Positions 36,471 through 50,180 are shown, counted from the first letter of the stretch. The stretch is DNA of 64,000 bases from Trematomus loennbergii (GCA_012861695.1 JAAOOA010000060.1:492001-556000), one strand, 5' to 3'. Program-made: numbers and translations. The notes: a model not told the origin generated them from the sequence alone.

Positions 36471-38208
36471 TGGTGTTAATACTGCTATTATGCATCGTAT
36501 AGAAATGCAAGGTTCCATGAACAGGCTAAACGGTGGGATGGAAAACTGAATGAACGGAATGCTTGACCTTGAGAGGCAAAGTAAATTAACTTTCTGTGTT
36601 TCTAGGTGAGCATAAAAATAAAAGTAGACATTCCTGAGGTCTATGGAGGTAAAGCAATTTATAAATTAAACAGTTTTTTGTACTAAACATGAAAATCAAC
36701 ATATGGAAAGAAAGGAGTGGTAGAAAAAATAGTTTACTGGCACTTTCCCATTTCCTTTTAAACCAAAAACCAAACCGACATTCCCATATTTAACCTGCTT
36801 CTCACACTTGGCCGGTCTGTTGATCTGTGAGCTGCTACCTGGCCATCATTAGAGATTTAGCTCTAACTCAAGTTAGCGTGGTCTGTACGTGTTTGCTCTG
36901 CCGGGAGAGGCGCCAATGAAAGGGCAGAGTTCTATGAATTCACAAACATAGAGAAATATACCGATTACCGGGTGGATAAATTGATGTTTAAGTCTATCTT
37001 CTTCTCTTGTACAAAACATTCTTATCAGACTGTCCTTTTCATCAACTGTCCTATTTAACCAACAGTTTATAACACACTATAAAACTTTAGTCAAGAATAA
37101 TCCTCTGTTTTGCCGAATTAAGAGCACTGTCTCTCACATCCCTCCGATATATGTTGTACAGATCAGTGTAATTTCCACAAACCCCCTTGAGTAATTGATA
37201 CTTCTCTTGGGCAAACATAAGGCTAGACAGATGAATTGGAAAGTGAGAGAGCTGGAAACAAAAAAGAAAATAGAAATAACAAGAAAAGAAAGAAAGAAAA
37301 GTGTGATACAAAGACAAATAAATTAGGAGAGAAGTGAGGCAGAGCAGATTGAAACTGGGAGCCTCTAATTCTCCCATGTCTCTGTCTCACTCACACACCT
37401 GGTAGCAATTGAAAAGTAACCTTATTACCTCCAATCACTCACTTTCACTCTCACGCACACTCACAGTGAAACAGAGACATCCACAGCCACACACACCGGG
37501 ATAACAAGCTCTATTTATGACCACCATCACACTTACTCCATTTCACTTTAATAGCTAGATGTAATCTACAGCAAATTGTCCATGTCACCGGTACACCAAC
37601 ACTCCAACACACAGACACACATGCTAATACAACATAAGTTACTATTGTAACCAGGGTTCTAGGATTTCTTGATGCTGGTATGAGTAAAAACTGCATATGT
37701 CTCCTCAGAAAGGTATAGACCAACATTAGTGGCAGTCAACCAGGATTTCATAGACCATAAGTACAACTAATTTACATACGTCTGCCCTGACTTCCAGAAG
37801 TCCTGGTAGAATGACAGATGATATCCAAAGAATAAACTTTACCTGCTTCTTCATCAGCCACTATAATTGACTCAACAACCAGTGGGCCTTTGTTCAAACC
37901 GGGAACATCCCTTGTTTTTTCTGTAGTTACAGACACCTGCATCGACGTGCCTAATGCTTTGTGTTGACCCAATGCACAGACACAATGGACAGTATGACTT
38001 AAGCTCGGAGTCCGACTTAACATAACTAAGGAAAATGTTTGGAAATATTTAAGCACAATGTAATCCAAGAAAAGTCTGCCTTCCACCAAAGGCACATGCA
38101 TAAAGGAGAGCGCAGGGTTCACTGAAAGGTTTAGTTTTTGTAAATGCCAGTATCATCAACATACTGTACATCTTGGGATCACCTCTGCTACAGGCTCAAA
38201 GGGTAACT
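36471..38208. other. no recognised gene or repeat
   Basis: Ordinary AT-rich DNA with short chance frames on both strands. I see no family resemblance in the 37087-37377 or 37772-38122 minus-strand frames. Confidence 0.4.
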
Positions 38209-38376
38209 GGCAGGTTCATTGGCAGGTCCATTGGGAGGTCCATTGGCAGGTCCATTGGGAGTTCCATTGGCAGGTCCATTGGCAGGTCCATTGGCAGGTC
38301 CATTGGCAGGTCCATTGGGAGGTCCATTGGCAGGTCCATTGGCAGGTCCATTGGTAGGTCCATTGGCAGGTCCATT
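38209..38376. repeat. 12-bp minisatellite, 14 exact-length copies
   Basis: The unit GGCAGGTCCATT repeats 14 times with no length change. The only variants are single substitutions (GGGAGG, GGTAGG, GGCAGGTTCATT, and GGGAGTTCC once). The period is a multiple of three, so all frames stay open across it. It is not evidence of a gene. Confidence 0.97.
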
Positions 38377-39764
38377 CTACAGACAGCTTAACTCTCGTGG
38401 CACAGCCACCTGGCATTACACAGAAACTCTTCCCCTCAATTAGGCCGACTGACCTTCCATTATTGTTCCAATGGTTGGCAAATATAGCTGCCACATGAAC
38501 CATACAACTGAGTCAGGCTTTCCCCAACATAGAAAGACTATAGTTGGGACTAAACTCTCTGTCCCGCTCCCCAGGTGGTCTACTGTGTTTGCCCCGTGCC
38601 TCCACATGAGCGAGGACCATGGGTCTATTCTTCCTCAAGCAACGAGGGGTTGCAAATAAGTCAGTTATTGAGGTAAGTAATAATCTTTACTCCCCTAGGC
38701 TGTCCTCATGCATCTAAAAATGTAGATAGCCAGGGACAGGTAGAACAGATGGAAAACTATTATGCTTAACCTGGAAAGGCAAAGCAAAGCAACTTTTTGT
38801 GTTCTTTTGATAGGAAAACCAAACGAGAACTCTCACAGACTGCACAACTGGATCAGCACCTCAAGCAATATCACAGCAGGTAGCTGATAGCAACTGTTAA
38901 CTCCAAGCTAGCTGCTAAATGGAACAAATTAGCACAACAGAGACTTTCAGAAAGGGGTTGGAGAATATACAGTCAATCACAGCCTTAGAGAGCAACAGGT
39001 TACCATAAAACCGTAAAGTATCAAGAAGGATGAAAAATATAAAATGCAACACAGAAGGTGCTCCCATTGACCTGCCAAACACAGAATGTGCTTACCTCCC
39101 TTGGAACTGCCAAAAACACAACGGAAAATCAGATCCTCCATGGCAATTCATAAACGGTAAATGCCAGGCTAACAGAAAGAAGATCAATGAAGCTCGAAGT
39201 AGACTACAACCAATAATTTATAGTCTCAATGTTTTGGTAGCCAACACGTCACACTGGTGACTTTGTTTATTAAAGACATAACGTTTTTTTTGTTCACTGC
39301 TTTTTTTGTTTAATTCTATAAACTACTGACAACATTTATCAGTGTTGGAATTTAACAGACACTGGAATGGAATGGCTGCCATACATGAAAAGGAAAAATG
39401 TGCAGTGGTCTCTACATTTTTCCAGAGCTGTATATAGAAAGAAAAAGACTGACAACAGCAGAGAAGATTATTGTATTGCATTGCTGAAAGAACATTTGAA
39501 ACGCAGCAGTGGGGTCTGCTGCGAAGTTCAAATTACTAAATTAATGACAAGATCTGAGTTGCACCATCAGAATTTGTTTCTGTCCACTTGGACAAGCAAT
39601 GATCAGAAATCATGAAAAACATAGAAATCTGTAAATGGGTGCAGAACGGTGGCTTGGGCTGACCCTCTCCTTCTGGCAGCGATTGAAGCTCGCCGTGGCA
39701 ACAGTTGGCTGAAGTGAAAGCTTCACGGCCTGAAAGGGGACGTCAAGTCTTCCCTTGATGCAAC
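38377..39764. other. no recognised gene or repeat
   Basis: AT-rich DNA; nothing supported. Confidence 0.4.
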
Positions 39765-40655
39765 GTGAGGGGTCTGCCTGCAGGCCTCCACTCTCAGGAC
39801 ACCTCCACTCTCAGTTCAGGAAGTGACGATTCTGACAAACACGTTTTTTTCCCCGCCCCCCGAAGGACTCGTCTGATGGAAGTTTTCAAATCACAATGGA
39901 AGACTCATCATGGAGGTGATGACCCCCTCAGCCTGGTTCTCGTAAAAGTTGACTTAGCCATTTTTCGCTCAAATGACACCATGGAGGAATGTAACAGGAG
40001 TTGACAGGGGACTCTGCCCCCCTCACGAGTGCCTATTTTCGGACACTTTTTTTCACTTTTCCCCCTATTTTCCCCGGTTCTATTCATTTTTTTGGCTATT
40101 TCACCCGGTTCCTTCTACCGGGGACACTGCCCGGTCTCGGGTGTCCCCCACGGCCTGTGTCCAGCCGTTACCCCCCCCACTCATCCATATATTAACGGAT
40201 TTTGACAATTTTTGTTGCATTTTTCTCCTCTCCTCTCCTCTCACAAACGCGACCCACCATCGGAGGGCCTCCGCCGGCCCGGCCTAGTGCCGGTGCTCTG
40301 GCAGTCGGTTCCTCCGAACTGCGGGTTCGACTCTGATGGCCGGGAGGGTGTGCTGCGTTGGGGTGGGGGACTTCCCCCACTTTGCGTGTCTCTTCCTTTC
40401 CGGGCAGGCCGATATGAAGCGTGACCAAGAAGCACCGTATATATATGTATATATATATTATACATATGTATATAATAAGTGTCAGTACGATTTTATTTTG
40501 TATTTGCGTGCATTTCCTGTTTGGAAAGTGGCGCTGTACTGATAGTGGCGATTTTATTTTGTAGTTCTTAGCATGCACAGATTCCTGTCCTGAGAGTGGA
40601 GGTGTCAGAGTGGAGTTGTCCTGAGACTGGCGCCTGCAGGCAGGCTCCTATGGAT
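39765..40655. mobile_element. about 0.9-kb element with imperfect 60-bp inverted ends
   Basis: The left stretch GTCTGCCTGCAGGCCTCCAC plus CTCTCAGGACACCTCCACTC (39774-39813) is mirrored at 40577-40655 by CTGAGAGTGGAGGTGTC and CGCCTGCAGGCAGGC. The pairing has several indels. The interior is C/G-rich and includes GCGGGTTCGACTC (40321-40333), similar to a pol III B box. No ORF of known family is present. TSD not found. Confidence 0.5.
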
Positions 40656-40959
40656 GCAACAGAGAGAAAATAGGTCTCCAAAGCCCCTCTGAGAAAAAAA
40701 AGGTAAAGGTCTAAAACCCAGCCCACAGTTGGAATTATTTAAAAGCTACAACAGATTATTCAGTTTCATCCTGATGACTGTATAAAGCGCAATACATGAA
40801 TATAAAATCACCACAGCTACAGCTCTCTCTCTTTCCTTGAAATGCGTGCCTGAATAACTCGGCCAGCACTGCTAATCCAGAATACAAAGGTTAACATGGA
40901 GCAGCTACACTGCAGAACAATGGGAGCAGCTAGCTACGAGCTAGGGGGGTGCTGCGGGA

Positions 40960-41727
40960 GTGTCTGCGTGCGCATCTCTCCCAGATGAGCTGAACAGCTT
41001 TTTTGCACATTTTGAGAGCAGCCAGGCACAGAAGGACCAGGAGCCCTGCCCTTTTGTTTTAAACAGGGCAGATGTGTGCAAATCCTTTAAAAGGGTTAAC
41101 CCACACAAGGCTCCTGGACCTGATGGTATCCCTGGCCGTGTTCTCAGGGTGTGTGCAGTTCAGCTGGCAGAGGTGTTCACAGACATCTTCAACAGGCCCC
41201 TGCTGCAGTCTGTAGTCCCCACATGCTTCAAACACTCCACCATCGTTCCTGTCCCCAAAAAAACAATAATCACCAGCCTCAATGACTACCGCCCAGTAGC
41301 TCTCACCTCCATCATTATGAAGTGCTTTGAGCAGTTAGTCAAATCATTCATCACCTCCTCCCTCCCTGACTCTCTGGACCCCCTGCAGTTTGCCTACAGA
41401 GCAAACAGGTCCACAGACGACGCCATAGCCCTCACCATCCACACTGCCCTCTCACACCTGGACCAGAGGAACACATATGTGAGAATGCTGTTCATTGATT
41501 ATAGTTCAGCATTCAATACCATTGTGCCCTCCAAGCTGGCCATCAAGCTCAGAGACCTCGGGCTCAACAGCGCCCCCTGTGACTGGATCCTGAACTTCCT
41601 GACGGGCAAACCCCAGGCAGTGCGGGTGGGAAACATCACATCCCTCAAGGCTGCGTGCTCAGCCCTCTCCTCTACTCCCTGTTCACTCACGACTGCATGG
41701 CCACACACAGCTCCAACACCATCGTGA
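40960..41727 (+). pseudogene. LINE reverse transcriptase, fingers and palm
   Basis: The open frame contains [42 protein letters not shown] and the motif A segment [15 protein letters not shown] with its catalytic D. It then covers WILNFLTG up to about 41640. Around 41645 the frame is lost: a small deletion removes the residues before [14 protein letters not shown]. The downstream motif C (KFADDTT, about 41728-41748) is readable only in another frame. The frame as listed ends in unrelated residues, so the protein would be inactive. Confidence 0.88.
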
Positions 41728-41865
41728 AGTTTGCTGACGACACGACCGTCATCGGCCAGATCACAGACGGCGACGAGACGGCGTACAGAGAGGAGGTAAA
41801 AACCTGACATCTTGGTGCCAGGATAACAACCTCCATCTCAACGTCAGCAAACAAAGGAGCTGATT

Positions 41866-42441
41866 GTGGACTACAGGAAGCAGCAGGGAGAGGGACACGC
41901 CCCCATCACCATCAATGGGACTACGGTGGAGAGAGTCAGCAGCTTCAGGTTCCTCGGTGTCCACATCACTGAGGACCTGACATGGACTCTTCACACAAAC
42001 ACCATCACCAAAACAGCTCAACAGCGGCTCTTCTTCCTCCGCAGGCTGAGGAGGTCCAAAATGGATTCCAGGATACTCTGCAACTTCTACAGGTGCACGA
42101 TAGAGAGCATCCTGACCTTCTACAGGTGCACCATAGAGAGCATCCTGACTGGCAGCATGACGGCCTGGTACGGCAGCTGCACCGCCCTCAATCGTAAGGC
42201 TTTACAGAGGGTGGTGAACACTGCAGAGAACATCACCAGGACGGAGCTGCCATCCATGGAGGACCTTTACTCCCAGCGGCTCAGGAAGAAATCCCTCAGG
42301 ATTATAAAAGACCCCCATCACCCCAGCCACAAACTGTTCAGTCTGCTGCCGTCTGGCAGGCGTTACCGCAGCATCCGGACTAAAACAACCAGATTCAGAG
42401 ACAGCTTCATCCCGCAGGCAATAAGACTGTTAAACAACTGA
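41866..42441 (+). pseudogene. LINE reverse transcriptase C-terminal region
   Basis: After the motif C region a second open frame starts at VDYRKQQGEGHAP and carries FRFLGVHITEDLTW, FFLRRLRRSKM, TAWYGSCTALNRKALQRVV and LLPSGRRYRSIRT, ending QAIRLLNN. These are the thumb and C-terminal blocks of this LINE group. A 33-bp exact-length tandem duplication (42085-42117, 42118-42150) doubles the segment FYRCTIESILT without breaking the frame. Confidence 0.88.
42085..42150 (+). repeat. 33-bp tandem duplication inside LINE ORF
   Basis: Two adjacent 33-bp units differ at only two positions (42099 against 42132, and the last base). Eleven codons are duplicated in frame. Confidence 0.95.
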
Positions 42442-42757
42442 ACTACTGAAACAATTTCATAACATTCATCTGCTACTTAGTAATTATTTATCTATTATCT
42501 AATATATCATTCCAATAACTTGTATATAGACTCGTATTGCACTATTCCACTTTTTTTCTCACTTTTTTTAAAACAATTTTTCTTTTTTGTATTACTTTTA
42601 ATATAATATACTTTAATATCGTTTTAATATTGTCTGCTTATCTGTATTATTGTGTTGCATTGTTGGAGAAGCCTGTGACCTAAGATTTTCAACGACATAA
42701 TTACTCTGTAGCTATGTTAGTTTGACAATAAAGAACCTTGAACCTTGAACCTTGAAG

Positions 42758-44954
42758 ATGAGCAATGTGCTCCTCCGGCTTGAAACAGCTGAACAAGCTG
42801 TTACCAGCACCAAAGATTGGACCTGCATCAGCCTGACACTTTCCACAGCCCCACTTCTCTTCATCTGCATAATAACGAACACTGTTTTACTTTTGTTAGT
42901 GTTTGTACATGTGTGATTTGGTGGTTAATCTCTGAGCTGGATTGTGTGACTTTCTGTAATGAACATATGGGGAACATTGGCCTCTCCACATAGACACAAA
43001 CACACTATACACACCATGTCCTTAATCAAACGACATTATTTATTTTTATCTTGGATTTGGTTACTGATTACCATTTTAATGTAGAACTAGTAATTGTAAC
43101 AGAATATTTGTTGGAATGTTTTGGAATGTCATGCAAAAGTCAGGGGAGTTAGTAAATGTTTGGCCAATGTGGCATGTAGGTGTGATGACACATGGCCTTA
43201 GAACACCATTTCAGAACAATGCATGACCACTGACCATCATCATTAATGGACACTTGTGACATGGACATTGCAATTCTCAAGGCCCTGAATGATGAAGGTA
43301 GAAACATAGACAGAAAAGCTTCTCATGACACAAATTTAAAATCTTAAAGTAAATCAAGGGCTGGTCTTACAATACATTTTAACAGCCTCCATAAGTCATT
43401 ATCAACTTTGTTCCTTTTTTATTATCTATTCAGCACATTTTACATTTTACTTCCTTTGCTATCCAGCCTAGTTTTATAACATGGCTCCAGTATTTATCAT
43501 TTGTTTTGTTTAAATACCAAGCCCAACATAAACAGTCATAAATCTTCCATAAAGAACACAGCATATATTTCCCAGGGGGCTTGGTGTTTCAGGTCCCCTC
43601 AGTGGAGCCGCTCACACTTCCTGACTGTAAATGGTAAATTCCCCTGAAGCTCGTTGTCCCATTTTAACAACTATGTAAGGTCTTGTTTTCATTTCAAGAA
43701 AGATAGGATTTTTACTTTTGTATTTCTTAGTTAAAAGATGACACAAACAGCCTACACCCCAACAACAGACAATTTAGAGCATGAATCATTCTCTGTATAT
43801 ACAGTACATTTAAAAATAAGGGCGAAGGCACGTTATGGTAACCTGCAGAACTATCTGAGGGTTTTAGCCCAGCCACTGTTAAAATGATTATGCACTTGTC
43901 GGGGGCGAGGTGGTTCCAGTGAAGGGCTTTCCAGTGGTTAGGGGCGCTTAAGGTCACAGCACTCTCAGTCTATATGCAGTCTGAAGAGGTCATCCAATAA
44001 AAGGGCATCCTTTATTCCAACCATATTAAAACCCACACAGTCTTTGCCCTTTGTTTCACTTTATTTGAATGAAGAATCAAACAACACATACCACAAGAAA
44101 TATAAACACATCAGATCGTGTTCATGTCTTCATGTTCATGTCAATTCAAAAGAGACCCAATACTGGAAAAGACAAACACCACATTTGCGTGTATTCAAAA
44201 TAAAACAACACAACATATGCCCATTTGTACCACACTTAGGCATGATGGAAGTCTTTACATCTACCATTTAAATACAACACTTAATGCTTCGGCTGTTTTA
44301 TTCATCCTCAACAACATCACAAAATCACAAACTAAAGTTTTTCTACGAATCAGTTCAGGACTGTTCCATCTTCCAATGTGTTTCAATCATTTTATTAATA
44401 GAATGATGCAATTATTATTCATTATTTAAATCCGACAACCTGAGCAGCAAAGAGTGAAATAGTTAGAGGTTTTGGGTTGCAAAAGAGGGACTAATACTGT
44501 GGATTTATTAGCTCAGGGGTGGGTCGCTCTAAGACCCTGAAACAAAGCAGGATTACAATATTCATCCAATATCGTTGTTGAGGTCAATGTAACGTATTGT
44601 GAATGCAACAACTCGGTAAACCATTGTCAAATAACCTGAGAGAGCAACTGACACCTCTGTCATGGCATCAACGGAATAAACCATTGTAGCCTCACTAAGT
44701 GTGTTATTGTATTTGTACCTTCGATGGTGTGAGTTTATATATGTTGTGCACCCAATTCCTTCAAGATGAGAAATGGTTGTGTGGGTGTATTTGCCAGGGG
44801 TTCAGGAGCAGACAAACGTGTTATATGGAGTTGAACATACAAAAATAAATGAAGCACAAAGACACTTCCACACAACACATGTAAAGCCCAACTAAACTTT
44901 AGCATCCTTGAAAACGTCAAGACCAATAAAAAGAAAAAATACTAGATAATTTAT
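42758..44954. other. no recognised gene or repeat
   Basis: AT-rich intergenic-type DNA. The plus-strand frames at 44044-44429 overlap in two frames and are chance frames. Confidence 0.4.
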
Positions 44955-44958
44955 TTAA

Positions 44959-45380
44959 AGGTCTCCTATCATGCAAAATGCACTTTATGATTTCTTTAAT
45001 ACATAAATATATGTCCCCGGTGGTCAGTAGACTCACAAAGTGTCAGAAAATAAAACCCTCTCTCTTTTCCTCCGTACCCAAAAATCTCTAAAACGGGGGA
45101 ACAACGGAGCTGATACAGATTTGCGTCCGATATGACTGACGTAATATTGCAAATGTGGGCTGGCTTTACACCCACGGTCCTGTCAGAAACGACACTATCA
45201 GAAATAATGCATGACGTGTTTTGGAAGTAATATGGTCTGTGTTTACATTAGCAAGCATCGCTAACACTCAGAGCTAACCTCTACTGGAGAGAGTATGTGT
45301 AAAGAAGCAGCCTTGCCGTGCTCCAAAGGGGCACTTCTCTAACAGGGCTGACATAGAGGGATATGAGGGATGTCTAAAAT
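44959..45380 (+). mobile_element. left part of a TTAA-type MITE (AGGTCTCCTATCATG end)
   Basis: TTAA (44955-44958) precedes AGGTCTCCTATCATGCAAAA, a widespread fish MITE terminus. A compatible right end (CATGATAGGTCCCCT then TTAA) occurs at 57458-57476. The right end of this copy is not found, so the end coordinate is approximate. Confidence 0.5.
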
Positions 45381-46301
<921 letters not shown>

Positions 46302-46531
46302 ATTGGAATGCAACCCATTACAACCCATGCAAGTGATCTGTGGGCGTGAATAGGCTGGCAGCTGTGAGGATTAAAAAGAAACACCAGGCTGTGGTCCGCC
46401 TGTTAGTGACCTCAGCCCTAAGAAAATAATCAGAATGCTTTTTGTGACCTTGTGACCATTCCTCTAGCACAGTTTAAATCAAAGACACCTTACATAAGCA
46501 ATCAGGTAACAAACTACTAGTCTGTTTAGAC

Positions 46532-48120
46532 CAGGCTCTCCAACACGTCGATCAGCTTTTCAGTAGCTCGCCGCTCGATTATCGATTATAGCGTATTCTT
46601 GATTTTCCGGCCGCGGCTGGACAATAACGTTTTTTTATTTTAGAATTGCTTCTGTCACACGAATATCAAATTGGTCGGTGACGCAGAGATCAAGGAACAG
46701 ACATGACAGCGGCACAGCGACACCACACACGGAGCAGTCTGCTTTCTCCACCAACACCAGTCCAGAACCAACAGCAGAATGACCCGCTCTGAATCAGGCC
46801 CTGTCGCTACGCCTCAGAGACACACAGGGATTTGTGTTTTTGAGAAACACTCGTTATCGTCATGTCAGGTTTTGGTGGATTTAATCAAGTCTTGGATTGC
46901 AGAGTATGAATGTCCTCTTGCTATTTTCAGTTGATAAATACTTGTGTAAAGTTTGTGAAGGCAGGAGGAAAGCTCCCGCGATCACCGTCTCCTCTCCGTT
47001 CCTCCAAACCCCGCCCCCTCCTGAAAATAATGAGTGACAGGCTATAGTGACCCGACAGAAACTTTATTATTCACTTAATCACTGATTGATATATAATGAA
47101 GCTAACTTAATCTCATACATTCATGGGATTTATGTAACAGTAAGACAGAGAATGTAAGTGTGCACCCACATGCACTATTTTTATTTTTATAATGCTGTTG
47201 TAAATACTCCTGTTGTCTGCTGTGTTCAGACTCAAGTCCTGTGTGTGATGCCACATCCAGGACATTCCGTTTTTTTTTAACAGAAGACCGTTGCTAGAAG
47301 CTGCAGCTAGACTGCAGAAGTATTCAGTTTTTGTTTTGAGGATGGAACAATTTCACACACAGATATAGGGAGGCTAGACCTATACAATTAATTTATTATG
47401 GTTTATAATTTAATGTCAAGACGAAGAAGAAGAAGAAAAAGATGGCTGAACTGTTCAGTGTCAATCCTGTGGAGATGGAGATGGAGGTTATAAATCTCCA
47501 AAATAATGTTCAGCTTAAGTCTCAGCAAAACTCACAACATTTCTGGAGCCTTGTAGACCCAGAAAACTATAAGAACATTCACCAAGCAGCACTGAAAATG
47601 TCTGCTTTATTTGGTTCTGTTCTACATACCTTTGTGAAGCAGCTTTTTCTGACATGAATGTCATGAAATCTAAATACAGAACAAGACTGACTGATGAACA
47701 TTGAAATGACTCTATTAGAGTGAACCTAAGTGGGTACACTCCAGCATACACATATGGTGGACTCCATGCAGTGCCATTCATCCCACTAACTGTACAAAAG
47801 AGTGAATGCACTTATTTTACACATGTGCCATAAGATGCTTGTAAGGTGGTGATTAAGGACATTTATGTGAATTTTCAGTGATATACTTACTACGTGGGCC
47901 ATAATAATATGCGAGACATTTTCGTTTTCTTGGACCTTGATGTGAAGTTAAGATTTTTGATAAGCTTTAGGTATTGCAACTTCACACATGTACAAAAGTA
48001 TAGCTTATTTCAACTGATGAGTGCTATGTGAATAAATGTAAGCGATGTGATGCAAGTAGCTCTTGGCCACTTTCATTTTTTCAAAGTAGCTCTCAGATGA
48101 AGAAAGTTTGGAGACCCCTG
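46532..48120 (+). mobile_element. hAT element with transposase remnant and perfect 8-bp TSD
   Basis: The left end CAGGCTCTCCAAC and right end GTTTGGAGACCCCTG form an imperfect hAT-type terminal inverted repeat. GTTTAGAC flanks the element exactly on both sides (46524-46531, 48121-48128). The 1589-bp body keeps only the C-terminal transposase region, so it is an internally deleted copy of a larger element. The perfect TSD suggests that the boundaries have not been disturbed since insertion. Confidence 0.93.
47442..47700 (+). pseudogene. hAT transposase C-terminal dimerisation segment
   Basis: The open frame from 47442 (MAELFSVNPVEMEMEVINLQ on) fits the region before the hAT C-terminal dimerisation motif. 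A one-base shift near 47620 moves the next block into another frame, where TYLCEAAFSDMN and VMKSKYRTRLTDEH are readable and then a stop follows. This order (FG-x-TYLCE-x-x-F-S-x-M, then R-x-R-LTDEHL) is the hallmark of hAT transposases of the ZBED/GTF2IRD2 type. The catalytic residues lie upstream and are not present. Confidence 0.82.
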
Positions 48121-48128
48121 GTTTAGAC

Positions 48129-48580
48129 CTTCTGCAACTCAATGCAATTAAATACCAGAGTAGTTAGATATGACCAGAACATAAATGACAGGGAAGTCAA
48201 GATATGAAAGCATGTCTGTAAAAACACTAAACACACCATGTGTATTAATAGAGTGGATGCCACATGTTCACAACCCATGGAAGTGTGTGTGTGTTTGTGT
48301 GTGTGTGTGGCTGTGTGCACTAGTTGTATTCAGAACTTAAGTTCAGGTAGTGCTATAAGTGAAAGTGTCTTACACTGAGTGTGTAAGACACTTTCATCCA
48401 TGTTTGCTTTTTGTTGTTCAGAATACATTCTTCTATATCTCTCTGGTGTTTCAATCAAACTGCTGTTCCAAAACTGCAGTAAACTCAAAACCACTTAATG
48501 GAGAGAAATAGAGTCTGTGCAGAGGCAACGGAGAAACTAGATTCATCCATAACACATATGCTTATAATGATTTTTACCAA
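48129..48580. other. spacer with a small perfect hairpin
   Basis: No gene. It contains a short TG run near 48280-48312 and the hairpin listed separately at 48361-48395. Confidence 0.5.
48361..48395. repeat. perfect 15-bp stem, 5-nt loop
   Basis: GAAAGTGTCTTACAC (48361-48375) pairs exactly with GTGTAAGACACTTTC (48381-48395) across the loop TGAGT. The stem is too short for a typical microRNA precursor. Confidence 0.95.
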
Positions 48581-48581
48581 G

Positions 48582-48682
<101 letters not shown>

Positions 48683-48826
48683 GTGTAAATATGCCTGTGG
48701 TTACTCGGTTCTCTTACTCAATGTTCGAAACAGAGGCACGGAAATACACACTCAAAGTATGGTATAGATTAGCAGAGAGCAGACTTTTCAAACACACTCA
48801 TGTAAACAGAGTGGACTCCAACACAT

Positions 48827-48827
<1 letters not shown>

Positions 48828-48901
<74 letters not shown>

Positions 48902-49049
48902 CACACACACACGCACACACACGCACACACACACACGCACACAAACGCACACACACACACACACACACCCCACCCACACACACACGCACACACACACACA
49001 CACACACCCACACCCACACACCACGCACACACACACATGCACACACACG
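48828..49049. repeat. (CA)n microsatellite with CG and CC interruptions
   Basis: A long perfect CA part (to about 48899) is followed by CA tracts broken by GCAC and CCCA words. Only about 145 bp separate it from the TG tract to the left, and the two are of opposite phase (TG then CA). The pair could form a slipped or long imperfect hairpin. Confidence 0.95.
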
Positions 49050-49734
49050 CCGCCATTTCAGTCTGTCCTCTTAATGGTAGTGTTATGTTGAGAACATTTG
49101 TGCTTCAGGATCTAATCTAAAACACGGAGTCATGCTGTATAAACATTTCATTTTCACTTAGAAGTATAAAGAATGAGGGATAATGGAAGTTATTATAAAC
49201 ATACACCCCCCCCAACACACTTCTGCTGACTGCACAGGTCTCTATTCACCTGGCTTTTATTAAAATAGTTAAGTAATTACACATCAAATGTGTACATTTC
49301 TATTCTCTTAAATTACCATTGTACTGTTTACCACTCATAGGGCTACAGAACAAAATGTTTTACAATTACATAAATAAACAGTACATTAATTATTCATTTT
49401 AGAAAACATCATTATCTGTTTTTTATGGAGATCTTTCCTTAAATGTAGTTGTTTTATTCTGAATTGCAATATGTCTGTTTTTATTACAAAGTGGAAATAT
49501 TTTCAAACCGTCACACTAGCTCCAATTAGCTACAGCAAAACAATCCTAAATATTTATTAAACAACCAACTTTCAACTGACTTTACCTTCTATGTAATAAC
49601 AGTCTTTAGCTCACAGGTTTCTAAGGCTTCTACGCTGCAGACTAACTACAGAACTGGAATATGAACCACAGGGGACACTCAGTCTGTTTAAAAGTTGTGT
49701 GTCTGAGCAACAAACGTAAAAAACAGTCGTGTAT
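49050..49734. other. unassigned AT-rich DNA
   Basis: Nothing supported. Confidence 0.4.
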
Positions 49735-50180
49735 CGAACTGAAGTACATTTACTCAAGTACTGTACTCAAGTATTGGACTGAAGTACCACTTGTACTTTT
49801 TCATTGAATGCTATTTTATACTGTAAGTAAACACCATACATTTAGGAAATAAATATGGTACATTTACTTCACTGTATTTATTTGACAAGATGAACTACTA
49901 GTTACTTTACATATTCCGATTAGGTAGTCCAAAATAGAAATAAACTATGATATATAATTATAGATTTAAATATCCAAAAAGTAATACAAAATAGCTCCAG
50001 CCCAAGTGCAATGTTGACATTAATGCATCATAATTATAATACAATAGTTATTTTAAATTCTAAAATGAGCCATAGTGTATAAGGAGTACAATCATTTTAC
50101 TTGGGTACAATTGTGAATGCAGGACTTTAACTTACAACTGAGTATTTTTACATTGCAGTATCTGAGTACTTAAAAACAGA
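49735..50180. mobile_element. MITE of the AAGTA-rich fish family
   Basis: It begins near GAAGTACATTTACTCAAGTA and ends near CAGTATCTGAGTACTTAAAA. Complementary TACTT/AAGTA words fill both ends, a signature of a common fish MITE. Pieces of the same family may flank the LINE at 2292-2990. No TSD is clear. Confidence 0.55.

Larger units (their letters stand above)
40930..42757 (+). mobile_element. 5'-truncated L2/CR1-group LINE with 3' UTR
   Basis: This covers a partial reverse transcriptase ORF (40960-42441) and a 3' UTR ending in AATAAAGAACC and a CCTTGAA repeat at about 42730-42757. The start lacks the endonuclease, as is usual after target-primed integration. Its 3' UTR recurs at 9990-10165, and its terminal ~90 bp at 63624-63718. 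A minus-strand relative lies at 1770-2290. Confidence 0.88.

Noticed and set aside
40321..40333. B-box-like GCGGGTTCGACTC as a possible tRNA gene or SINE
   Set aside because: No A box at the right distance and no cloverleaf could be formed, so a tRNA gene is not supported. A SINE fragment remains possible but unproven.
47442..47657. Domesticated host hAT-derived gene
   Set aside because: The frame is broken right at the conserved dimerisation motif, and the element has intact TSDs and only a remnant of the transposase, so it is a dead transposon.
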